A DNA stretch of 64,000 bases, taken from the NCBI GenBank assembly GCA_022605405.1, contig JABYQQ010000001.1, positions 3,968,001-4,032,000 of the forward strand, given 5' to 3'. Below are positions 40,561 through 50,622 of the stretch, one piece after another. The position numbers and the translations under genes are program-made. Numbering within the stretch: position 1 is the first letter of the stretch; every line of letters begins with the position of its first letter. The stretch comes from Earliella scabrosa. Its lineage: Eukaryota > Basidiomycota > Agaricomycetes > Polyporales > Polyporaceae. Below the pieces are notes generated by a model. That model was not told the DNA's origin and made no database searches. It saw only the letters and a list, made by a program, of their open reading frames with translations.

Positions 40561-41041
40561 GTGAGCGCTGAGCGTTGAGATGCGAGGTGCACGTCCGATG
40601 AAGGCGGATCCACGATACGCCGGCAACAGACGGCGGACGCCCGTTCTTCCCGCTGCAGATGTCTGCGTCGCCGGCCCCAGCCGCAGGCACAACGTGCGTC
40701 CTGCTGGGCGCAGACGCGTCCGCCAGGGTGCAAGCCCGTTTACTAGTGCTGGCACGCGTCGTAGAGCGTGGACTCCCGTCGCCGACAGCGCGCCCGAGGT
40801 GCTGGTGGTGCAACAGACGCAGGAGAGGGCCCGACATGCGTTCAGAAGGTCGCGGTACAAGAGTGATGCTTGCGAGTGACGTGGTCGTGCGGCTGGACCC
40901 GCGCTAGACACACGTCGCGTCGTTGAGTGGGCAGAATCACCCACCTAGAGTCTATGCGTGGACCGTTGGGGCGCGTTGAGGAGGGCTGCGCCGACGGTTG
41001 AGGCCGTTCGCGGAGGGTTGGGCCGCGTCATGGAGGGCGGC

Positions 41042-41778
41042 GAGGCGTCGTGGAGGGAGAGAGGCAGCGTGTCGTGGAGGCAGAGTCGCGGAGGGCGAGA
41101 GGCGCGTCGTGCAGGGCAAGAGGCGCGTCGTGCAGGGCGAGAGGTGCGTCGCCGAGGGCGAGACAGTCGTCGCGGACGCCGAAGGCGAGAGAGGCGTCGT
41201 GGAGGGTCCAGAGTCGTCGCGGAGGGAGGCGTCGTGGAGGGAGAGAGGCAGCGTGTCGTGGAGGCAGAGTCGCGGAGGGCGAGAGGCGCGTCGTGCAGGG
41301 CAAGAGGCGCGTCGTGCAGGGCGAGAGGTGCGTCGCCGAGGGCGAGACAGTCGTCGCGGACGCCGAAGGCGAGAGAGGCGTCGTGGAGGGTCCAGAGTCG
41401 TCGCGGAGGGAGGCGTCGTGGAGGGAGAGAGGCAGCGTGTCGTGGAGGCAGAGTCGCGGAGGGCGAGAGGCGCGTCGTGCAGGGCAAGAGGTGCGTCGTG
41501 CAGGGCGAGAGGTGCGTCGCCGAGGGCGAGACAGTCGTCGCGGACGCCGAAGGCGAGAGAGGCGTCGTGGAGGGTCCAGAGTCGTCGCGGAGGGAGGCGT
41601 CGTGGAGGGAGAGAGGCAGCGTGTCGTGGAGGCAGAGTCGCGGAGGGCGAGAGGCGCGTCGTGCAGGGCAAGAGGCGCGTCGTGCAGGGCGAGAGGTGCG
41701 TCGCCGAGGGCGAGACAGTCGTCGCGGACGCCGAAGGCGAGAGAGGCGTCGTGGAGGGTCCAGAGTCGTCGCGGAGGG
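41042..41778. repeat. Satellite array, 184-bp unit x4
   Basis: The marker GAGGCAGCGTGTCGTGGAGG starts at 41,061, 41,245, 41,429 and 41,613, exactly 184 bp apart. Copies are nearly identical (one base difference noticed in copy 3). Since 184 is not a multiple of three, each copy is read in a different frame, which argues against coding. Confidence 0.95.
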
Positions 41779-42550
41779 CTAGATGGGTGTCTCGGAGGCG
41801 AGAGGCCCGTTGTTGAGGGCAACAAGCGCGTCGCGCAGGGCGAGAGGCGCATCGCGGAGGCCCAAGGTGAGAGAGCCGTCGCGAGGGGGAAAGGCACGTC
41901 GGAGGCCCGTGGTGGAGCGTGCGGACGCACCCCCGGCGATACATCCGTCGACGAGGGGGAGAAAGGTGTTGGAGAAGTCTCCCGCAGGCTGGATCCGGCG
42001 TGGACCGTGGTGTACGCGCGTTCTTGAGGTCGCCGGCCCCGTCGTGGAGGTGGAGACGTGTCGTGGACGGCACAGGCGTGTCCATGAGGGTGGACATGTG
42101 TCGGGCAGCAGAGACGGGTGTGCACAAAGCACGCGTACCACGAAAGCAGAAGCACTCACCGGTGGTTGCAGCCCCTCGCCCATCCCTCTTGCGCCTACCA
42201 CATACGCCGGTCTCCTCATCCAGGCCACGGTCGTCGGCGATGGGACGATGGCGGATACGCGTCCAGGAGGGCGAGAACATGTCGAGGTTGACGGCCAGCC
42301 GTCCTGCCGGGAGGAATGTAGTCGAGCCGGGCGTACACGCGTCGACCACGGCGGGATCACGTCGAGGAGGGCGGGAACACGAGCGCGAGGACGGCATACG
42401 CGTAGACGTCCGCGACAAGTCGGAAAGCAGGGCGAAAAGACGTAGAGCTGGGAAAGACGTCGAGGAGGCGGCAAAGCGGTTGGGCGTGGCCGAAAGTCGT
42501 CAAGAGGGCTACACGCCTCGAGGTCGGCGACAAGCCGTCGAGGGCGCAGA

Positions 42551-42700
42551 CGCGTCGAGGAGGGCGGCAACACGACGCGTCGAGGAGGGCGGCAACACGA
42601 CACGTCGAGGAGGGCGGCAACACGACGCGTCGAGGAGGGCGGCAACACGACACGTCGAGGAGGGCAGCAACACGACGCGTCGAGGAGGGCGGCAACACGA
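42551..42700. repeat. Minisatellite, 25-bp unit x6
   Basis: Units start at 42,551, 42,576, 42,601, 42,626, 42,651 and 42,676, with consensus CRCGTCGAGGAGGGCGGCAA followed by CACGA. The second base varies between G and A (units 3 and 5 have CACG). Confidence 0.95.
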
Positions 42701-42710
42701 GCTCAGTGCA

Positions 42711-43139
42711 CCAGGCCCGTGCACAACCTCCCGGTCACGCGCCGTTTGGCTTCAACCGTGAGCTGGCGTCTTCCCTCTTCTTTCCTCAGGCCACTCACCT
42801 CAATCCTTCATCTCTCGTTCGCTCGTCTCGCTTTCTGTCCAGCTCGTCCACCTTCCTCTCTCTGTCGCCCTCGCTCTTGCTCTCAATCGCTCTCGTTCTC
42901 GCTCTTGCTTTCGACCTCGCCCTTGCATCATACCCACCCCCTTTGCTCTCGTTCCTATCAGCCTTTGCTCTACCCTCCCTTTCGTCATGCCCGCTGCACA
43001 CGCCCATATCACGGTCGCTCTTCGCCTCTCTTCGTGCACCCCATCCCTGTTCCTAATTCCTTTCACTCCGTAGCTTTTCTCTCGGTTGTTTGGACAGTCC
43101 TCCTCCCCCAAATTCATCGCTTGGTCCGCCTTTACCCAT
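42711..43139 (+). promoter_or_regulatory. Pyrimidine-rich leader of microgene 1
   Basis: This is a C/T-rich stretch between repeat block R1 and the first intron of microgene 1. It probably includes the promoter and first untranslated exon. The last 30 bp before the donor (CCAAATTCATCGCTTGG then TTT) resemble the matching place in microgene 2. An in-frame stop (about 43,070) with no ATG after it shows that the exon is untranslated. Confidence 0.55.
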
Positions 43140-43197
43140 GTGAGTGCCACAGCGTTCATATCTCCACCATCATTCACTCACCCATTGTTTGCAGGCC

Positions 43198-43513
43198 ATG
43201 AACGCCGCGGGGTACAGGCTTCAGAATGGCCGCGGTCTCAACCGTCGCTTCGTCGCTCAGCCACCTTTTCGCCAGGCCTCGCTCTCCATTTTTCAGGTGA
43301 GTCCCGCCCCATGTTCGTCCTCCCCCGGCTCCAACCCCACTCGCAGCCCAAGAACGGCCTTTTGGATAGACGTTCACAGAGGCAGTGAGTCTGTCCTGCC
43401 CCCGTGTCCTCCTCCGTGTGTCCAATCCCACCCTCAGCATCGCCGCACTCCTGCAACGCTTACACGGCGTCGACTTTGCCACCTTGGAACACCGGCTCCA
43501 GAGGGTAGTCTAG
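43198..43513 (+). CDS. Microgene 1, 70-residue orphan protein
   Basis: Three coding exons (43198-43296, 43347-43384, 43438-43513) give 70 residues and end at a TAG. A further GT-AG intron (43140-43194) lies three bases upstream of the ATG. Exon 1 is 33 codons with MNAAGYRLQNGRG and then FVAQ; exon 2 is 38 nt with PKNGLLDRRSQR; exon 3 encodes LLQRLHGVDF. There is no signal peptide, membrane segment or known domain. A paralog with the same exon lengths lies 2.5 kb downstream (45,666), and conservation of protein sequence and splice phases between the two is the main evidence that this is a gene. The function is unknown. It is probably helical and basic. Confidence 0.78.
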
Positions 43514-44100
43514 TCTGGCTTGTCACGTAGTAGGGGCGCCCTTGTACTTCAGTTAGCGGTTGCCACATCATCTTGAATTTCTTCCCTTGCTCCCTGACCG
43601 GGCCCCCGGCGTGCGTATTCGTGCGTGCTGACCCCACCAGCCGTCTATTATCAGACCTGTCGGTCTGTCGGCCACGCTACGGGTACCCTAACTCAATAGC
43701 CTTCCGCTCCTCCTGCCATCTGCGTTCCGACGTGTCCAACGAGGACCTACGAGAGCGCCGGCGTGTTGTCCAGGGCGCACAATGGTTGTGACGTAGTGCC
43801 CCATTATCTTCAATTTGGTGTCCGGCTCTGTGTCCCCGCCCGGCGGGCCTATACGTCGCTCCCAGCTCCCAGCCATCCACGCTGGCGCTGCACGTTTGTA
43901 TACCTCTATATAAATGACAACCGTTCAACGTCCCTCCCCGCCGCCCTGTCCTGCGCTAATTGGCCAAAGCCGCACTGGCTTGCGGCTCTTTCAACCCGTC
44001 CCTCCTTCGCACGCCACCCGACTGTTCAACCACAGACGCTCCGCTGCTCAATGCACACACGCGCAAGGCCGTGAACGCGCACTGTGCAGCATCCACAGCG
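43514..44100. other. Region downstream of microgene 1
   Basis: This is about 590 bp between the microgene 1 stop and repeat block R2. No gene is supported. A TATATAAATG stretch occurs near 43,905. Confidence 0.4.
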
Positions 44101-45190
44101 CTCAAAGCTGGCGTGGCCGAGGGTCCACGCCCTGTGTCCAGGGCCTAGACCCGATGCTCCCACGTCGTGAGGTTGCAGACGCGAGAGCGACGGTGAAGGC
44201 GCGAGCGCGAGAGTGAACGCGCGCGCACGCGAGGGCCAAGGCGGGTTGTGCAGTCGTAAAGGTCGCGCGCGCGTCGTCTACCGAGAGCAACTGCGCCTCC
44301 TCCGCAGCAGTCGCGCTCAAAAGAGTCTTGGAGAGGGCGGCGGAAACGCTTCGCTGGCATGCGCACCCGGTCCCACATCCGTCGTGCCCGGCGCCGCCTC
44401 GTTGACGAGGCTGAAGATCCGTCGTGCGAGGTCCAGACCCGTCCGTGACGCATTGACCGTGGTGCAGACGCATCGCCGATGCCTCCCACACGTCTCCGCC
44501 GTCGTGAACGCGTCGTGCAGGCCGGACCGGTGTCGGGGGCGGCCAACACTCGTTGTGCAGGTTGCCGAGGGGTCGACGATGGCGCGGACGCGTCGTGCAC
44601 GCACGAGAGGCGGCGGACCCGCGTCCCGCAGGGGCGAGAGAGGTCGACAAGGCTCTTGACCCATGGACGGGGGTCTTGACACGTCATCCACGCGAGAGAG
44701 GGGTGGTGGAGGGTCGGGACGCCTTGATGACATCGCGCCTGGGTCGTGGATAGCGCGCACGGGTCGTGCAAGCCACAGAACGGCCGGGGTCAGGGCAGGA
44801 GGGCGCATGCAAGGCATGCCGGGCGTGTACACCCCCATTTGGTCCTAGAGGGCGTTCAGCGCGAAGGATACGCGTGGAGGGCACCATGCGGCCCTGCCGC
44901 CCTTGTGTTGTGGCCTGCAGAGGGCGTATACGCGTCAAGGATGGCGGATATGAGTGGTGGAGGGCGGCCTGGCGTGGGTTATCCGCCGCTGAGGCGGTCG
45001 CGCAGGGCGGATAGCGGTCGGGAGCCGTGTGGGCCTGTAGTAGTTGGTGGAGCGCGTGGAAGAGGCCGGCGTAGCGCACATTCCTTCGAGGTCGGCCTCA
45101 AGGACGACATGGACGCGTCGAGTCGCTCGGCGAGGACGTCCAGGACGCGTCGGCAGGGCGTACAGGGCATGCAGGATAGCTGGCGTGCAG
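44100..45190. repeat. CGTCG-rich degenerate minisatellite block R2
   Basis: This is a GC-rich block with many GACGCGTCGTGCA- and GACGCGTCGAG-like words, of the same composition as block R1 but more degenerate and without a regular period that I can see. It ends about 476 bp before the microgene 2 ATG, and R1 ends about 488 bp before the microgene 1 ATG. Open frames in several phases are not treated as genes. Confidence 0.65.
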
Positions 45191-45608
45191 GATGGTACTC
45201 ACCGTACAGCCTTCCCCTTCCTCCTCTGCCGTATCCCGCCTGTCTACACCGTCTCCGGTATGCCCTCGCTGCGCTCGTCGTGGTGTCGTAGGTGGGAACA
45301 ACGTGGTGCGGAGGCGAGAGGCGTCGGCCGTCCCACCGGGCGGCTGTGGCTCCCTGCGGCGTCGTGGCATTCCCGCTGGCGCGAAGTTGGCCTGGCCCTC
45401 TTCTGTCCTCTCCTCGTTCCTGTCTGTTCTCTCGATCGGCACTGCTGCCTTACGCCGCAAATCCCTCGCCATTCTCACTCACTCTCGCACCCGGTGCTCC
45501 GCCATGCCTTCCGTCAGCCTCCACGCCCTTGTTTGTCCTTAGGTTTTTGCCGCATTGTTTCGCCGTGGCGTCACACTCCGATTTATCACTTGGCGTTCTT
45601 TCGTCCAG
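45191..45608 (+). promoter_or_regulatory. Leader region of microgene 2
   Basis: This is a C/T-rich stretch between block R2 and the 5'UTR intron of microgene 2 (45609-45662). The 30 bp before the donor (CCGATTTATCACTTGGCG then TTCTTT) resemble those of microgene 1. Confidence 0.5.
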
Positions 45609-45665
45609 GTCAGTTCCATTTGCAGCACCTCGTCAGCCTCCCTTACGCGATCATTCGACTAGGCC

Positions 45666-45997
45666 ATGGATGCGGCCCACTTCGAGCTCGTCAACGGTCG
45701 AGGCTCGACACGCCTCTTCGTCCCTCCTTCGCAGTTGTCGCAGGCGACGCTCTCATTGATCCAGGTCAGTGGCTGCTGGTCTCCGTGGCTGCACCTCCCT
45801 CCCACTCACCCCTCCCCAGCCGAAAACAGCCCTTCTGGCACAAGCAGATCAGCGCTAGTCAGTGTCCCCGCCATTTGGTTTGGAGTTCGAACTCACCGCC
45901 ATCCTGCCTACATGTTCCTTCGAGTGTGGCACTGCGGCTTCAACAGCTTTACGGCCTAGATTATGAGAGCGTTCTGGCGCTGCTCACTCGCTCGTAG
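45666..45997 (+). CDS. Microgene 2, 69-residue paralog of microgene 1
   Basis: Exons 45666-45764 (33 codons), 45820-45857 (38 nt) and 45925-45997 give 69 residues and a TAG stop. Exon 1 reads MDAAHFELVNGRG, then RLFVPPSQLSQ and ATLSLIQ. Exon 2 reads PKTALLAQADQR, and exon 3 has LQQLYGLDYESVLALLTRS. The first exon matches microgene 1 at 16 of 33 positions, including NGRG, FV and the closing L-S-x-x-Q. Coding-exon lengths are identical for exons 1 and 2, and phases and the 5'UTR intron are shared. Protein similarity with third-base divergence points to selection on the product. No known domain is recognised. Confidence 0.8.
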
Positions 45998-47163
45998 TCC
46001 GTCCATATCTCACCTACCCTTTTGTTGTCGCCCCTGCTGTCGTCCCTACGCGTTGCTTTATCCCGCTTTGTCGATCTTGCTTTCTCGATTCACCTTCCCT
46101 TCACTTGCTTTCGCGCTGTCCAACTTTGTCCCTCCACCTTTCCTCCGGAGGGCGATCTACAATGCCGTATAGTTGTTAGCTCGTTTTAGTCCGGGGTCCC
46201 TGCATTAGCCAATGCAACAAGTTCATACCCCCGTCGTCATCTCCAAAGCGCCTACTGCTCGTTGGCACCGATGCCTCGGGGACCGGTGACTGGCCCCTAA
46301 CACTGCAACACCAACACCTCTGCCAATGAGCAATATACGTCCGGGCGCGGGGCGACTCGCATCTTGCATCGTCGGTGAAGAGATGCGGGTCACCGAGAGT
46401 GATTGAGCCCGGGTTGCACGATGCGCTCGCGCGCGCCCGGTCGTAGCGGCTCAGCGCTGACTTCAGAGGTGTGACTCCCGTCTTCCCAGCTGTTCGGGGG
46501 TCTCATAAGCTAGTCGCGAAGAGGTAGTCGCCCGGTGGTTCCACCGGCTGCAATCATCCGGCTACTCTGGCGTGCGGGCGACTCCCACGACAGCTGGCGT
46601 AGCGTTCCGCCCCCCACTCAATCCGGTCGCGGATTGCCGTCCCTCCAGCCTCTCCAATCTGCGCGCAACGTCTTCCTACTTCTGCCCACAACGGGGGATA
46701 CCGCATCTCGCATTCAATCCATGCCCGATACCCCCGTCAGGTTCCAGTTGGCATAGGGCCTCGGCGCGACAAACAATGGAGCAAAGCGCCGTCGAAGGGG
46801 ATACAACCGGTCCGCCTCCTTGCCAGACCGAACGCCACCGTTCTCCAGCTTTCGCGCGTCATCGACGTCCCGGCTGCTCACCTCCTAGCCCATTAATTAC
46901 CTCCGTCTGACATATCAGATATACTCAGTGGGGCTGTCCGTCACAGAGGAGCGCTGGAACTCACCCGTAAGAGCTCGATTTCCTCGGCTGAACGCCCAGC
47001 CCTCGCCATCCTCCTCAGCAGCCTCATCCGGGTGAAGGCGGCGGCGATCACGCCGTCCACGCGGTGATATCTTTCTCCCCGCTGAAATTCGGGAGCCACA
47101 CGCTGAATAGGACGTCCTTAGCTGGCCTCCATTGCAAGTTGAGCTACGCTACTCACGTTCAAG
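45998..47163. other. Region downstream of microgene 2
   Basis: This is 1.17 kb with no supported gene. It separates the two plus-strand microgenes from the minus-strand gene cluster that follows. The frames at 46,535-46,910 overlap each other and show no family likeness. Confidence 0.4.
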
Positions 47164-47646
47164 TTACGTTCCTCTCCTTGGATGTCGTTGCTGGCATGCT
47201 GAGGGCAACCTGAGGAGTCGGCTTCTGGGCTTATCATGTCGTTCACTTACCGGCGTGCTCCCCCTCGCCCAAGCCTCAAACGCTTCCAAGCTCGGGGTGT
47301 TCAACGGCCCCACCCCCGACGTCACGTTATCGCTCTCCTCAACTCCAACTTCCTCTCCAGTGGCGCCGTCCCGCCATTCCTCCACTCTCTGTTGCCACCG
47401 CGGCACCGGCCACGATGTCGCCGCCCACATGCGGTCTACGTTCTCGCCGTCCATCCGCCCTGGTTCAGCGGGACCCATGAGAGGTGGAGGAGACTCTCTC
47501 CCATCCACTGGCATGAGAGGCGGTGGCGAATCTCTCCCGTCATAAGGGCTGAGAGGGGGAGGTGTATCGCTGGCGTCCCGCTCGATGCTGGCCAGATTAG
47601 CTGTCTCCCGCTCGCGCAGTCGAACACTATAGAGCGGCGCCCCCAT
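47164..47646 (-). CDS. Hypothetical proline-repeat protein, 160 residues
   Basis: This is a single open exon from ATG 47646, preceded by a pyrimidine-rich leader. The N-terminal part has three imperfect tandem motifs (DTPPPLSP, DGRDSPPPLM and DGRESPPPLM). A Trp-rich middle (MWAATSWPVPRWQQRVEEW) and an Arg-rich C-terminus follow. It starts 135 bp after the stop of the upstream family member on the same strand, so it could instead be a downstream exon of that gene. No domain is known to me. Confidence 0.55.
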   Translation of the reverse strand: MGAPLYSVRLRERETANLASIERDASDTPPPLSPYDGRDSPPPLMPVDGRESPPPLMGPAEPGRMDGENVDRMWAATSWPVPRWQQRVEEWRDGATGEEVGVEESDNVTSGVGPLNTPSLEAFEAWARGSTPVSERHDKPRSRLLRLPSACQQRHPRRGT

Positions 47647-47781
47647 GGAAGGTGAAGGAAGGGAAGCGTGGGCAACGTTGACGGTTGGGCGCGCCAGCTC
47701 ACGCGCATCGCGTATTTTCTATCGGAGAGAGGGGATCTCGGCTGCCGCCCAGGTCCGCTAGGCGCGTTGTCTATATACAAG

Positions 47782-48686
47782 CTAATCGTCGTACGAAGAA
47801 TACCCGCGAGAGCCACTGACGGCCAGCAGGACTGGGATCTCGGGTTTGTGGACGACTCGCAGACCTCCGCGTTCGCGAGGATCGTCATCTGTCCAAACCG
47901 CAGACAGCCAGCCGTCGTCGACCGGCTTAGGCTCCGGGTAGCGCGTCAACCAGTACCGCCCCTCCGTCTCCACTCCACAGAACACCTCTTCCGTGTGCGT
48001 CCCAACGTCGCGGTAACGTTTGGTCTGCGCCACCTCCGCCGTCGCTTTCGCTATGCCTTTCGTAGTGGCGCCTTCGTATTGGAAAAGTCCCTGTAACAGG
48101 TCAGCCGGATGTCTTGAGTTGCGGGCGCGCCGTACGCACCACCGGTAGATGGGACTTGGTCCACCTCACCAGACGTTGAATCTGCTGGCGGGTGTCGGCC
48201 GGCTCTCCTTCGCGGGTGTCCGCTGTCATCTGGATCATCTTCGCGCGGAAGAACTCCCACACAATCGGCTCTCCGCAATCGCGCTCGCGCGACCATTGCG
48301 CCCGCAGGAACAGCACTAGCTCTGACATCCACTCCGTGTCCCTCGCTGGCAGTTTCAGATAATCTGAAGCCAACAGCAGCAGGATCACGTCATAGATGTG
48401 GCCGTCGTTCCAGCTGAATCCGTGAAGGCATAGTGGGATCTGGATTTGTGTGTCAGCCCCAGCTACCAGAGAACATGCAAACATTACTTACATTGATGCG
48501 TCGCGGCAGACGATTTATCCTGATGTAGTATCGCACCTCATCGGCGGTGGCCTCGGGCCCGGACGACGAGTTCTCGCTGGGCCAACGCGCGTAGGTGAAC
48601 ACGTGAAGTGGGGCGAGCGCGCCCAGATGCGCCAGCCCCAGCGGTACTTTGTTGGCCTCGGTGGTGAACACGTACGACGTAGGCAT
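47782..48686 (-). CDS. Tandem family copy A, unknown function
   Basis: Three exons begin at ATG 48686. Exon 1 ends RINRLPRRIN, exon 2 runs from IPLCLHGFSWNDGHIYDV to RWTKSHLPV, and exon 3 runs from GLFQYEGATTKGIAK to the stop at 47782. It shares with copies B and C the three-exon layout and the position of introns. The second exon is helical, with a hydrophobic 'xxxLLLxxDY/F' region and a closing tryptophan-lysine helix (RLVRWTKSHL versus AIVNWAKxxL). Sequence identity to B and C is low, so it is the most diverged member. No catalytic motif or known fold is recognised. Confidence 0.65.
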
Positions 48687-48831
48687 CGACGGCGACGGGG
48701 TTGTTGCAATCGGGCCGTGCGTCTACGATCCCCAGTTGCTGCTTTGCATTGTTTTCCCATCACGTGAGCAACACGCGCACGCGGCCGCCGCGCGCGTGGG
48801 CACGTGGCACCAGCGTCAGTACACCCGCTAA

Positions 48832-49648
48832 CTACAGGGAGGACTCGACGCGCACGGGTAGAGGAAACTCTCCCGGATGCACGCCCTGGGGGAAAGCCGG
48901 CAGTGGTCCTTGTACCCTCCATGGTCCCCTGAGAGGCCCCACCTGCAACCGTTCCTCCTCCCTTTCCGGCTCGTCCGGGCTACCGGCTTGCACGCCCTTC
49001 TCGGCTGTGGGTGGCTCGCGCCCGACCATGTCTCGATACCCCTTGAGCGCGATGTCTTCAAAAATAGGCCCGTGGCGGAAGCGAATCTGAGCGCAATTGT
49101 GAGCTCGCTTCGGCAAACCCAGCTCGCATGGCACTCACTCTATCCAGCCGCTGCTTCGCCCAGTTCACGATGGCGGCGAGTGTGGCCGTGAAGTCTTGGT
49201 CCCCGTGCTCAAGGACATTCGACGGCCAGAGGAGCGCGTGAGGAGTGAAGTAGCGGATGAGCGCCAAGAACACCTCCACAACTGCCTCGTCCCTCTCGTC
49301 AAGGTCACCGTGCATCGCAAGCACGATGAAGTGCAGATCGCGCAGCATAAGCCACAAGTCCAACGGCATCTTGTGGGCTTCATGTAGCGTTTTGCAATGC
49401 AACGCGACCAGGCTGCGAGCTAGCGTCCGTCGCGCGACATCCGTTGGCCCATGCAGGAACAGCCAAACCTGACCCAAGGGTCAACAATGGGTGACCATGG
49501 ACACTGTGATACTTACGTGCACGTGGATCTTGCCCCAGGTCAATTTCACAGCGTACTCCAGCTCGGACACCGGAACGCGGCTGCCGGGCCTGTACCGTGC
49601 TTCCTCACGGACTGTCGCGATGAGAGAAGTCTGAGTGCGTTCGTCCAT
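48832..49648 (-). CDS. Tandem family copy B, unknown function
   Basis: Three exons: exon 1 (49648-49517) reads MDERTQTSLIATVREEAR and ends KIHVH. Exon 2 begins VWLFLHGPTDVARR, holds MPLDLWLMLRDLHFIVLAMH and RYFTPHALLWPS, and ends IVNWAKQRLDR. Exon 3 begins IRFRHGPIFEDIALKGYRDM and ends at 48832 after a Pro/Gly-rich tail (PAFPQGVHPGEFPLPV). It is clearly paralogous to copy C exon by exon (QTSxIATVR, RYFTPH, HGxQDFTxTLxAIVNWAK, RPxPAFPxGxxPxxFPxPV). No transmembrane segment or known domain is seen. Confidence 0.75.
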
Positions 49649-49805
49649 GGAGAAGGTCAAGTGGGCGCCACGTCGCCCATGCGCGTTCTCTTCCGCCGCC
49701 AGGGCGCCGAAAATCCCATCACGTGATATGACACGCACGCGTCATACTTGCACGCGTGTGGTGGCACTACCGCCGGCATCGTACATGGGCTAACTACCGC
49801 GATCG

Positions 49806-50622
49806 TTACATAGCCACGGGCCCAGGGAACTTGTCCGGGTCCAACCCCCTCGGAAATGCTGGTCGCGGGCCTGATAGCCTCCACGGTCTGCCCTCAGCTG
49901 CCGCCGTCGGCTCATCCGGTCTCGCTTCGCTTGCCTCATTCTCTCCGGTTTGCACGGACTTCTCCGCGGTCAGCACCTCATACTTGATCAGGTCCTGGAA
50001 GCACTTCAGCGCCTCGTCCTCGAAGATCGCGCGCGGTCTGAAGTGAATCTGAGAGCGGTGTCAGCTTGCTACCAACCGTGCAGCAGAACGCCACGCACCG
50101 GGTTCAGCTGGTCTTTGGCCCAGTTCACGATCGCCGTGAGCGTCCCGGTGAAGTCTTGTTTCCCGTGCTCAACGCGCGCGGCAGAAAAGATCTCGTCGTG
50201 AGGAGTAAAGTACCGGATGAGGTCGAAGAAGATCTTCCCCACCTCGCGCGCCTGTGGGTCGTCCTCGCGATGGATCGCGATGAGCACCAGGTGCACGTCG
50301 CGCACCAGCAGCCATAAGTCGAAGGGAAACCGGATGTCCTCGCGCACAATCTCGCAGTGCAGAGCCGCCAGAGCGTCCAGCATGTTCCGCCTGTCCTCGG
50401 CTGTGGCACCATGGGCGTCCAGTCCGACCTGACCAAGTCGTCAGTACTCCCCCACCGGGAACGCTGCATACTCACATAGAAGCTGGTCGGCCCCCAGCTG
50501 ATCTGCCTGTAAGTGACCTTCACGTGGTATACCAGGTCTGACGCCGCAACGTGAGTTTGTCCACGATGTCGTGCGTCGTCTCGCACAGTGGCAATGAAGC
50601 TGGTTTGGATGCGTTGGAACAT
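49806..50622 (-). CDS. Tandem family copy C, unknown function
   Basis: Exon 1 from ATG 50622 reads MFQRIQTSFIATVRDDAR and ends WGPTSFY. Exon 2 runs from VGLDAHGATAEDRRNML through FPFDLWLLVRDVHLVLIAIH and LIRYFTPHDEIFS to IVNWAKDQLNP. Exon 3 runs from IHFRPRAIFEDEALKCFQD to a TAA at 49806 after GPVAM. Copies B and C have the same total span (817 bp), the same splice positions and stretches of strong similarity throughout, so they arose by local duplication. The product is soluble, mostly helical by appearance, and of unknown role. It is divergent from the zinc-cluster gene across 576 bp. Confidence 0.75.

Larger units (their letters stand above)
40940..42710. repeat. CGTCG-rich minisatellite block R1
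   Basis: This is a 1.8-kb, purine-rich, CpG-dense block built from variants of an 18-25 bp monomer of the form GCGTCGTGCAGGGCGAGAG. It contains a higher-order 184-bp array and a terminal 25-bp array, listed separately. Long open frames exist on both strands and in all phases because the monomer lacks stop triplets; I do not regard them as genes. Confidence 0.85.

Noticed and set aside
40952..42761. Long ORFs on both strands (up to about 490 codons) across the CGTCG-rich repeats
   Set aside because: They occur in several frames at once, repeat with a 184-bp frame-shifting period, show biased Arg/Ser/Pro composition typical of stop-free repeats, and have no start context or homology.
44145..45291. 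ORFs of 170-210 codons on both strands before microgene 2
   Set aside because: They lie in the degenerate CGTCG-rich block, overlap in several frames and have no support. Only the 3' part of the 45,044-45,997 frame is used, as exon 3 of microgene 2.
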